DNA of 7,574 nt from assembly GCA_027353395.1 (NCBI GenBank), contig DAIEHU010000125.1:1-7574 (forward strand), read 5' to 3'. A program made the position numbers and the translations under genes. The notes beneath the pieces were generated by a model, which searched no databases, was not told where the DNA came from, and saw nothing but the letters and a program-made list of their open reading frames with translations. The DNA comes from Desulfobacteraceae bacterium (GTDB lineage Bacteria > Desulfobacterota > Desulfobacteria > Desulfobacterales > Desulfosalsimonadaceae). Below are positions 1 through 5,883 of the stretch, piece by piece. Every line of letters begins with the position of its first letter. Position 1 is the stretch's first letter.

Positions 1-700
1 CCCCAACGCCGGTGACCGGCGCACCGGTCCCCGCGGAAGGCCGGGCTTCCATCGCCGGAAGAGCGGCATCCGGACGCGGACGGCTATTTTTAAACCGGGG
101 CAGCCGGCCATACAATTTAGCGACAATAATCGCCACAATCGTGGCTGCCATCGAGGAAAACAGGGTGGTGGGCAGAATCCCCGCCGGGTCCGCGGAACCC
201 GCGGCGGCCCGGAGCGCGATGACGCCGGTGGGCAGCAGGGTGACGCTGGAGGTGTTGATGGCCAGAAACAGGACCATGGCGTCCGTGGCCGTGCCTTTTT
301 CCGGGTTGAGGGTGTCCAGCTCCTGCATGGCCCGGATGCCGAAGGGGGTGGCCGCGTTTCCCAGACCCAGCACATTGGCGGACAGATTTAAAATCATGGC
401 CCCCATGGCCGGATGGTCCGCCGGCACATCGGGAAACAGGCGCGTCATCAGGGGCCGGAGCAGCCTGGAAATCACCGTAAGCAACCCGCCCGCTTCCGCT
501 ATTTTCATCAGCCCCAGAAACAGGGTCATGACCCCCACGAGCCCGATGGCCAGTTCAACAGCGCCGCCCGCGGATTCCACCATGGCCGCGGACAGGGTTG
601 CAATGGGCGATGCTCCGCCCTCGACAGCGGCCCGGAAAATTTCATGCCATCCGGCAAACACAAAGGAGATCAGAATAATAACAAAGAAAACGATATTCAT
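1..700 (-). CDS. SpmA-type nucleoside-recognition membrane protein, N-terminal part (3' end outside window)
   Basis: Reverse-strand reading from the ATG at 698-700 stays open for 233 codons to the window edge. The product is very hydrophobic. Likely membrane segments lie near residues 1-18, 48-68, 142-164 and 180-196. The stretch NLSANVLGLGNAATPFGIRA (about 105-124), preceded by LFPDVPADHPAMG, and the later LFLAINTSSVTLLPTGVIAL (144-163) are close to remembered Bacillus SpmA (LFPDIPPDHPAMG, GLGNAATPLGIKAM, FLAVNTSCITLIPT). SpmA/SpmB act in spore-core dehydration in Bacillus, but homologues are common in non-sporulating bacteria, where their role is unclear; the Gate/'nucleoside recognition' domain suggests a transporter. 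After the SpmA part there is a Pro/Ala-rich linker (about 200-233), which would fit an SpmA-SpmB fusion continuing beyond the edge; that is inference. It starts 36 bases after the methyltransferase stop, so it is probably in the same operon. Its ribosome site is weak. Confidence 0.85.
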   Translation of the reverse strand, partial: MNIVFFVIILISFVFAGWHEIFRAAVEGGASPIATLSAAMVESAGGAVELAIGLVGVMTLFLGLMKIAEAGGLLTVISRLLRPLMTRLFPDVPADHPAMGAMILNLSANVLGLGNAATPFGIRAMQELDTLNPEKGTATDAMVLFLAINTSSVTLLPTGVIALRAAAGSADPAGILPTTLFSSMAATIVAIIVAKLYGRLPRFKNSRPRPDAALPAMEARPSAGTGAPVTGVG

Positions 701-736
701 AATGGGCCAGCCTGACGTTGTATGTGATGCAATGTG

Positions 737-1861
737 TTATAGCTTCAGCTCCATCTGCTGAAATTTTTTTTCTTTTGGCTTTTCAATGACTTTTACTTGC
801 TGAAAATTACGTTCCCCCGGCCCTTCGGCATATTCTATCTCGAATTTGCCGTTTTCCATTTTCCGGGCGGTTTTCAGCAAGTGAAATACCAGACTTTTTT
901 CCTGATTCATGACCACGGGAAATCCATAAGGCCCGTTGACGTGTTTAAAAGGCCCTTTTTCTTTTATGCGGGCATTTGCAAATGCCTCGTGCCTGGCAAG
1001 CCGCTCCCGGATCAGGGTATTGGCATAATCGACGATTCCGCTGACCTGACGCTCGGTAATATCCGCAAACTGAGCGTCCAGTTCAAATCCGATACTGTTA
1101 CGGCCCGCAGCCATAGCGGCCAGCATGGTGGTTCCGGTTCCCATAAACGGGTCCAGCACCCGGTCTCCCCGCACGGAATACATGTTGATGAGCCGGTACG
1201 GCAGCTCAAACGGAAACGCCCCGCTGCGTTTCCGGACATCTTTTTCCAGCAGATCCTGCCGCGCGCCTTTAAGGTCCATCCACACATCGGAAAACCACTG
1301 GTTGCGCTCCTCCCAGAACAGGGCGCTTTCCTGGCGATGGGCGCGTTCTTCATTTGTGTCAAAGGAACGTTTTCCGCCCTTCCGCAAAATCAGAATATAT
1401 TCATGCTCCAGGGTCACATAGGCCCCGGCAGGCAGCACCCCGGACCCCATGAATTTATTGGGGGCGTTGGTCTGCTTTCGCCAGATCACCGCGGGCAGGG
1501 GCGACAAGCCTCTCTGATGCAGGGCCGACAGTATCCGGGCGTGATTGGGATACAGCATGAAATCCCAGTCCAGCGTCCGGGTGGCGTCGCCGATATTGAT
1601 GCACGCGAACCCCCCGTTTTTTAACACCCGGACCATTTCATCCCACACCCGATCCAGTTCCTGGTGCATCAGTTCAAACGCCGCCGTCCCATCGTTTTTG
1701 CTTAATGCGGACCGGATGCTGGGCGACATGGCCGAAAATACCCCGTCCCACATTTCGATCATGGGGTAGGGCGGCGACGTCGCCACCAGATCAATGGTTC
1801 CGGATGAAATGGCCTTCATTCGCCGGGCGTTTTGATAAATAATCTGATGAGCGGTATGCAT
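737..1861 (-). CDS. DNA methyltransferase, beta-type motif order (N4-cytosine or N6-adenine)
   Basis: Transfers a methyl group from S-adenosylmethionine to an exocyclic amine in DNA. Numbered from the ATG at 1859-1861 (374 aa), the catalytic motif IV TSPPYP is at residues 28-33 and the SAM-binding motif I DPFMGTGTT at 237-245, followed by AAGRNSIGFELD. Catalytic motif before SAM motif is the beta-class order. Ser-Pro-Pro-Tyr is commoner in N4-cytosine enzymes but also occurs in N6-adenine enzymes, so the modified base is not settled. The region between (about 170-225) is a probable target-recognition segment, and the C-terminus is lysine-rich. A TTG start at 1879 would add six residues and overlap the upstream stop; I prefer the ATG, ten bases after that stop, because homology-like sequence (HQIIYQNARR) begins there. 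Neither start has a strong ribosome site. No endonuclease or specificity gene is adjacent, so it looks like a solitary methyltransferase; its target sequence cannot be read from this window. Confidence 0.9.
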   Translation of the reverse strand: MHTAHQIIYQNARRMKAISSGTIDLVATSPPYPMIEMWDGVFSAMSPSIRSALSKNDGTAAFELMHQELDRVWDEMVRVLKNGGFACINIGDATRTLDWDFMLYPNHARILSALHQRGLSPLPAVIWRKQTNAPNKFMGSGVLPAGAYVTLEHEYILILRKGGKRSFDTNEERAHRQESALFWEERNQWFSDVWMDLKGARQDLLEKDVRKRSGAFPFELPYRLINMYSVRGDRVLDPFMGTGTTMLAAMAAGRNSIGFELDAQFADITERQVSGIVDYANTLIRERLARHEAFANARIKEKGPFKHVNGPYGFPVVMNQEKSLVFHLLKTARKMENGKFEIEYAEGPGERNFQQVKVIEKPKEKKFQQMELKL

Positions 1862-1871
1862 AATAAGTCTG

Positions 1872-2528
1872 TTAATCAACCAGGGCCGCGACGTTTTTCA
1901 CCGCCCGCAAAACATCCATTGGATCATCCGTTATTTTTAAAATATCCAGATCATCCAATGATATCATTTGATTTTCCAGCATCCGGGTCCGTATCCATTC
2001 AATCAGCCCGCTCCAGTATTCTGATCCGAACAGAATCACCGGAAACGGCTTCACCCGATGGGTCTCTATCAGTGTAACCGCTTCAAACATCTCATCTAAC
2101 GTGCCGAATCCGCCCGGCATAATGATGTATGCCATGGCGTATTTGACAAACATGAACTTTCGGACAAAAAAATACTTGAACTCCACCTTGATATTTGAAT
2201 AGGCATTGGGTTTTTGTTCCATGGGCAGTGTAATATTAAGGCCCACCGATCGCCCGTTTTTTTCCGCCGCGCCTTTATTGGCGGCCTCCATAACCCCGCC
2301 GCCGCCGCCGGTGATAATGGAAAATCCGTTTTCTGCAAGCAATGCGGCGATCTCAACAGTTTTCTGATAATACAAATCTGTGGATTTCATCCGCGCGGAA
2401 CCGAAAATGCTGACTGCGGGCCCCAGATCATGCAACTCCTCTATGCCTTCAACAAATTCTCCAAGAATTCGGAACAGCCGCCAGGATTCCTTCAGTTCCA
2501 TTTCATCAATCACGAATTGTTTCCCCAT
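1872..2528 (-). CDS. LOG-like TIGR00730 family Rossmann-fold protein (putative nucleotide 5'-monophosphate phosphoribohydrolase)
   Basis: A 218-aa protein with the family hallmarks: a Gly-rich loop GGGGGVMEAANKGA (74-87) and the signature PGGFGTLDEMFE (138-149), which holds the PGGxGT and catalytic Glu region. FVRKFMF (121-127) is the conserved Arg-containing segment before it. These proteins were long labelled 'lysine decarboxylases'; characterised members instead split the N-glycosidic bond of cytokinin riboside 5'-monophosphate or other nucleoside monophosphates, giving free base and ribose 5-phosphate. The in vivo substrate here is unknown. Start: an upstream in-frame ATG at 2549 exists, but the one at 2526-2528 has a good ribosome site (GGAAGGA, about six bases upstream), so I chose it. 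It appears to lead the leftward operon, with the methyltransferase beginning ten bases after its stop. Transcription probably begins in the divergent region shared with the HPr gene. Confidence 0.92.
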   Translation of the reverse strand: MGKQFVIDEMELKESWRLFRILGEFVEGIEELHDLGPAVSIFGSARMKSTDLYYQKTVEIAALLAENGFSIITGGGGGVMEAANKGAAEKNGRSVGLNITLPMEQKPNAYSNIKVEFKYFFVRKFMFVKYAMAYIIMPGGFGTLDEMFEAVTLIETHRVKPFPVILFGSEYWSGLIEWIRTRMLENQMISLDDLDILKITDDPMDVLRAVKNVAALVD

Positions 2529-2597
2529 GATGTTCCTTCCTTTGTGCATTATTTTAAGGCGCTTTATGCTTTTGTCTCTGGTTTATGTGAGAAAAAA

Positions 2598-2666
2598 ATT
2601 ATAAATTCAGATATTTGTAGAAATAAAAAGCGTACGAAAATTATCAGCAGCCCCCTTGTTTGTCAA
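2598..2666 (-). promoter_or_regulatory. Candidate leftward promoters for the LOG-methyltransferase-SpmA operon
   Basis: On the minus strand a perfect -35 box TTGACA lies at 2661-2666. GATAAT (2640-2645, five of six -10 consensus bases) follows after a short 15-base spacer. A second, perfect TATAAT is at 2598-2603, but the hexamer 17 bases upstream of it (TTATTT) is a poor -35 box. Either would give a leader of roughly 65-110 bases before the start at 2528. The choice between them is not decided by sequence. Confidence 0.5.
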
Positions 2667-2682
2667 TCATTTAGTTTGACAA
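2660..2682. promoter_or_regulatory. Inverted repeat whose arms carry opposed -35 boxes (possible operator)
   Basis: TTGTCAA (2660-2666) and TTGACAA (2676-2682) are perfect 7-base inverted arms around a 9-base spacer. Each arm contains TTGACA reading outwards on its own strand, so the repeat holds the -35 elements of both divergent promoters. It may simply be back-to-back promoters, or a site for one dimeric regulator acting on both operons; the sequence does not distinguish these. Confidence 0.5.
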
Positions 2683-2707
2683 TAATTCCTTCCGCATGAT
2701 AGCTAAT
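2676..2707 (+). promoter_or_regulatory. Candidate rightward promoter for HPr-EI-SmpB
   Basis: A perfect -35 box TTGACA is at 2676-2681. The -10 box is less clear: GATAGC (16-base spacer), TAGCTA preceded by TG (18-base spacer) or GCTAAT (20-base spacer, four of six consensus bases) are all possible within 2698-2707. Transcription would start near 2710-2714, at or just inside the inverted repeat that covers the HPr leader. Confidence 0.5.
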
Positions 2708-2733
2708 ACAAATTTAAGCTTATTAAATTTGTA
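2707..2733 (+). promoter_or_regulatory. Perfect 11-bp inverted repeat in the HPr leader, touching the ribosome site
   Basis: TACAAATTTAA (2707-2717), loop GCTTA, TTAAATTTGTA (2723-2733). All 11 pairs match. The right arm ends on the first base of the AGGA ribosome site (2733-2736), five bases before the ATG at 2739. In RNA this would be a hairpin beside or over the ribosome site; in DNA it is a palindrome of operator size. A terminator is unlikely because the stem is nearly all A-T and no U-run follows. Confidence 0.6.
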
Positions 2734-2738
2734 GGAAT

Positions 2739-3020
2739 ATGAATACGTTAAAAAATGATTTAAGCCGAACGACCACCGTGATTAACGAACTGGGGATTCA
2801 TGCCAGACCCGCGGCCCGGATCGCGGCGATCGCCAGCGCGGCCCGGTCCGATGTCAGACTTCGCAAAAACGGTGAACAGGCGGATGCGACCAGCATCATC
2901 GATATCCTTTCCCTGGCGTGTTTTAAGGGAACGGTCGTCACCCTTGAAATCAGCCATCCGGAAGATATGCCGGTTTTAAATAAAATCATCGATCTTTTTG
3001 AACGGGGCTTTGAGGAGTAG
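2739..3020 (+). CDS. HPr family phosphocarrier protein
   Basis: Small (93 aa) cytoplasmic phosphocarrier of the PEP-dependent phosphotransferase system. It accepts phosphate from Enzyme I on a histidine and passes it to EIIA proteins. The active-site segment GIHARPAAR gives His21, equivalent to His15 of standard HPr. The stretch ATSIIDILSL carries Ser52, equivalent to Ser46, the residue phosphorylated by HPr kinase where that enzyme exists; both sit at the same +6 offset, so the core fold is intact, with a six-residue N-terminal extension. The ATG at 2739 is the only workable start: an in-frame TAA lies at 2724-2726 and no other good start codon follows. Its AGGA site is only two bases away and abuts a perfect inverted repeat, suggesting control or weak initiation. 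The Enzyme I gene begins nine bases after the stop. General PTS HPr and nitrogen-PTS NPr cannot be told apart here. Confidence 0.93.
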   Translation: MNTLKNDLSRTTTVINELGIHARPAARIAAIASAARSDVRLRKNGEQADATSIIDILSLACFKGTVVTLEISHPEDMPVLNKIIDLFERGFEE

Positions 3021-3029
3021 ATCAAATCC

Positions 3030-4796
3030 ATGCAATCTGATGTCAGGGAAATGATACTGAAAGGGATCAGCGGGTCTCCGGGAATCTGCATAGGGAAAGC
3101 CTATCTGGTGGACAAAGAAGGCGTTGATGTGATTGAAAAATACTCCATCTCGCCAGAAGCCGTCAGAAAGGAAGTCGATCGGTTTAAAACCGCGGTCACC
3201 AAAGCCAGAAACGAACTTGAGGATACGATCAAGCGCGTTCCGGAAGAACTGCGCCATCATGCCGCCATTCTGGAAACCCATCTGCTGCTCCATAAAGACA
3301 AAATGTTTTATGGAAAAATCATCGACATGATCAAAATAAGAATGATCAATGCGGAGTGGGCGCTCAAGGAAACAACAGCTCAGACGAAGGCCATGTTTAA
3401 CGATATTTCCGACCCCTACCTTAAATCCAGGGCCGCGGATATCGAACATGTGGCTGAACGCATTATGGGAAACCTCGTGGGGATCAAGGCCGTAAATATC
3501 GCCGGCATTGACAAGCGCGTTATTTTGGTGGCCCATAACCTTTCACCGGCGCAAACCAGCCAGATCCAGCTTGAAAAAGTCATGGGGTTTATTACCGACC
3601 GGGGGGGGCGGGCCTCCCATACGAGCATTATCGCCCGCACTCTTGAAATTCCGGCGGTTTTAGGCCTTGATAACGCCACCAGCATCATCAAAAATGACAA
3701 TATCATTATTGTGGATGGTACAGCAGGCATTGTCATCGTCCACCCGGAGGAGGAAACGCTCATCCGCTATGATGAGCTGGCCAAAAAATACGCTCAGCGA
3801 AAAGCAGACATTCTCCGCACCAGCGTCCGGCCTGCGGAAAGTATCGACGGCCAGGCATTCAGCATCATGGGCAATATCGAGCTGCCCGAGGAAGTGGTGG
3901 CGGTCAAGGATCATGGCGGCGACGGCATCGGTCTTTACCGGACGGAATTCCTTTACATGAACCGGGATACCTTTCCCGACGAGCAGGAGCTTTTCAATCA
4001 GTACAAGGAAGTGGCGGAGCTGATGTATCCGCAGCCGGTCACGATCCGGACCCTTGATGTCAACGGGGACAAAGCCATCCTTGGCATGGAGACGCCGGAT
4101 GAAGCAAATCCGGCCCTGGGCCTTCGGGCCATTCGTTTCTGCTTGCAAAAACCCGGCATGTTTAAAACACAGTTTCGGGCCATTCTTCGGGCCGCCGCTT
4201 TCGGCAATGTCCGGGTGCTGCTGCCCATGATTTCCGGGAGTGAAGAGATCCATGAAACACTTAAAATAATCGACCAGGCGGCCGAGTCTCTTGAAAAAGA
4301 CGGGTTTCCCTACAACCGGAATATTAAAACCGGCATTATGATTGAGGTGCCTTCCGCCGCCATCATTGCAGACCAACTGGCGGATATGGTGGATTTTTTC
4401 AGTATCGGCACCAATGATCTGGTGCAATACACCCTGGCCATTGATCGCGGCAATCGTCAGGTGGCGTATTTATACAATACCCTGCATCCCGCGGTCATCC
4501 GGATGATTAAATTCGTCGTGGATGCCGGGAAAAAGAAACAAATCAAAACGTTCATGTGCGGGGAAATGGCCGCGGAAATTTTCAATCTGCCCATTTTGAT
4601 GGGCATTGGCATTGATGCGCTCAGCATGGCGCCCCAGTCCATTCCTTCCGTTAAAAATATGATCCGGAAAATCAGCGTCTCCGAATCCCGGCTGTTTTTA
4701 AAAGAGGTGCTCAAACAAACGTCGGCCGCGGATACCATGCAATTGATTACCGACACCTACGGCAAAACGCTGACCAACGGCATCTATCATACATAA
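3030..4796 (+). CDS. ptsI: Phosphoenolpyruvate-protein phosphotransferase (PTS Enzyme I)
   Basis: First enzyme of the phosphotransferase system: takes phosphate from phosphoenolpyruvate onto a histidine and gives it to HPr. At 588 aa it is a full-length plain Enzyme I, without the N-terminal GAF domain of nitrogen-PTS PtsP. Order: N-terminal HPr-binding helical region (about 30-150), swivelling phosphohistidine domain with GGRASHTSII (His197), then the PEP-binding barrel with GLYRTEFLYMNRD (Arg304), TIRTLDVNGDKA (Arg340), GIMIEVPSAA, FFSIGTNDLVQYTLAIDRGN, and FMCGEMAAE (Cys510). His197, Arg304, Arg340 and Cys510 all sit eight places beyond E. coli His189, Arg296, Arg332 and Cys502, so nothing is missing. 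The ATG at 3030 has GAGGAG twelve bases upstream; an ATG at 3051 would match the E. coli N-terminus better but has its AGGGA only one base away. An eight-G run at 3601-3608 lies in the active-site loop and the frame is intact across it. Confidence 0.95.
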   Translation: MQSDVREMILKGISGSPGICIGKAYLVDKEGVDVIEKYSISPEAVRKEVDRFKTAVTKARNELEDTIKRVPEELRHHAAILETHLLLHKDKMFYGKIIDMIKIRMINAEWALKETTAQTKAMFNDISDPYLKSRAADIEHVAERIMGNLVGIKAVNIAGIDKRVILVAHNLSPAQTSQIQLEKVMGFITDRGGRASHTSIIARTLEIPAVLGLDNATSIIKNDNIIIVDGTAGIVIVHPEEETLIRYDELAKKYAQRKADILRTSVRPAESIDGQAFSIMGNIELPEEVVAVKDHGGDGIGLYRTEFLYMNRDTFPDEQELFNQYKEVAELMYPQPVTIRTLDVNGDKAILGMETPDEANPALGLRAIRFCLQKPGMFKTQFRAILRAAAFGNVRVLLPMISGSEEIHETLKIIDQAAESLEKDGFPYNRNIKTGIMIEVPSAAIIADQLADMVDFFSIGTNDLVQYTLAIDRGNRQVAYLYNTLHPAVIRMIKFVVDAGKKKQIKTFMCGEMAAEIFNLPILMGIGIDALSMAPQSIPSVKNMIRKISVSESRLFLKEVLKQTSAADTMQLITDTYGKTLTNGIYHT

Positions 4797-4832
4797 AAAA
4801 TCAAAGTTTATTTATCCGGAAATTACCACCCA

Positions 4833-5294
4833 ATGGACGACAGCCACATTAAAATTGTTACCAAAAACCGCAAAGCCTGGCATGACTATACCATTGAGGA
4901 AGAAATTGAAGCCGGTATGGTACTCTTGGGCACGGAAGTCAAGTCCCTGCGCTCAGGGATGGCCAACCTCAAGGATTCATACGGAAAACTCCAGAACGGT
5001 GAACTGTTTGTCCATCAGATGCATATCAGCCCCTATCCGTTCGCCTATTATGACAACCATGACCCCTTTCGCACCCGGAAACTCCTGCTCCATCAGTCGG
5101 AACTAAAGCGTCTGGAAGCGAAAATCCGCACCAAAGGCGTGTCAGTGATCCCCCTGAAAGTCTATTTTAAGGGCGGCAAGGCCAAAATAACCATCGGACT
5201 TGCAAAGGGTAAGCATAAATACGACAAGCGGGAGGCGATCAAATCGAGGGAGATGGACCGGGAGATGGACCGGATCAAAAAAAGGAACTATTGA
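4833..5294 (+). CDS. smpB: SsrA-binding protein SmpB
   Basis: Binds the tRNA-like domain of tmRNA and delivers it to stalled ribosomes for trans-translation. At 153 aa it has normal family length. Recognisable segments are the N-terminal NRKAWHDYTIEEEIEAG, then LLGTEVKSLRSG, NLKDSYGKL, HISPYPFA, RKLLLH, GVSVIPLKVYFKGGKAKI and GLAKGKHKYDKREAIKSRE, in the usual order of the beta-barrel fold. The basic C-terminal tail (MDRIKKRNY), which enters the mRNA channel of the ribosome, is present. It lies 36 bases after Enzyme I with no terminator between them, so co-transcription is likely. Its ribosome site is poor (only GGA, about 14 bases upstream). The tmRNA gene is on the same strand about 2 kb downstream. 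The last base of its TGA stop is the first base of a palindromic repeat element. Confidence 0.97.
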   Translation: MDDSHIKIVTKNRKAWHDYTIEEEIEAGMVLLGTEVKSLRSGMANLKDSYGKLQNGELFVHQMHISPYPFAYYDNHDPFRTRKLLLHQSELKRLEAKIRTKGVSVIPLKVYFKGGKAKITIGLAKGKHKYDKREAIKSREMDREMDRIKKRNY

Positions 5295-5407
5295 TTTCAA
5301 TCCACATTCAAGCATCATCCGCGTTGGCTTCGTCGTCGGCTCCTCAACGCATAAACCATACGCCTCCTTCTTGCCGCCTTGATGCTATCTTGAATGTGAA
5401 TTGAAAT
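5294..5407. repeat. 114-bp palindromic (REP/MITE-like) intergenic element
   Basis: Outer arms 5294-5312 and 5389-5407 are inverted copies, 18 of 19 bases matching. After a small bulge in the right arm, CATCA (5313-5317) pairs with TGATG (5380-5384). Inside the loop GCGTTG and CAACGC (about 5322-5350) form another inverted pair. The whole could fold into a branched structure. It has no coding potential of its own, fills nearly all of the smpB-amidase gap, and starts within the smpB stop codon. The layout resembles small non-autonomous palindromic repeats; whether other copies exist in the genome cannot be seen here. It may also act as a transcription barrier after smpB, although no U-run follows. 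Confidence 0.7.
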
Positions 5408-5774
5408 AAGAGGACGTTGCAGGTGAACCTTTTTAAAAAATGGAGGCATCCCTATGAAGAAAAACACGCCCCCGGTTCTCTGAAAATGTTTACCGCCCCA
5501 TGGCTTCGCCGGTTCATTCTTTTGACTGTTCCGGCGATTTTGTTTTTTTGCGCGGGCATCGGCTGCCGCGCCACTCCGGCCCCAAAGCCGTATCAGGCGC
5601 CGGTAAACGCCGCCGCTGTCTCGGGACGCCCCATTGTGTTCATGACCGCCTCCGAACTGGCCGAGGCCATCCGGTCAGGGAAGATGACATCCGTTGAGGT
5701 GGTTTCAGCCCATATCAATCATATCCATAAATATAACCCTGGGCTCAATGCCATTGTTTTTATTGATGAAAATC

Positions 5775-5790
5775 GGCCCTTGAAAGGGCC
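5775..5790 (+). other. Frameshift point inside a perfect palindrome in the amidase gene
   Basis: GGCCCTT (5775-5781), loop GA, AAGGGCC (5784-5790) is a perfect 7-bp hairpin. The reading frame must change by one base here. Putting an A back to give AAAGAGGCC restores LKEARQADEA, a normal amidase sequence, and leaves the palindrome imperfect. A -1 slip on AAA would also join the frames, but GAAAGGG is not a standard slippery heptamer. Confidence 0.7.
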
Positions 5791-5883
5791 CGGCAGGCGG
5801 ATGAGGCCCTTGCCAGGGGCGAAATCTGGGGCCCGCTGCACGGGGTTCCGGTCAGCATCAAAGACCATTTTGCGGTAAAAGGC

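Noticed and set aside
12..761. 249-codon plus-strand open frame at the left edge
   Set aside because: It is antisense to the SpmA-type gene, whose reverse-strand protein matches the family strongly. The plus-strand product is Ala/Arg/Ser-rich with no recognisable domain.
797..1624. 275-codon plus-strand open frame
   Set aside because: Antisense to the methyltransferase, which shows catalytic and SAM-binding motifs. The antisense product has no family features.
2214..2699. 161-codon plus-strand open frame across the divergent region
   Set aside because: Mostly antisense to the LOG-like gene and continues through the A-T-rich promoter region; no domain or ribosome site.
3601..3608. Run of eight G as a possible sequencing error or slip site in Enzyme I
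   Set aside because: The frame is intact on both sides and encodes the expected active-site sequence RGGRASH, so there is no sign of an error.
3660..4427. 255-codon minus-strand open frame inside Enzyme I
   Set aside because: Antisense shadow of a full-length, motif-complete Enzyme I.
5294..5407. The inverted repeats near TTTCAATCCACATTCAAG as a CRISPR repeat
   Set aside because: There are only two arms, inverted relative to each other, with no direct repeats or spacers.
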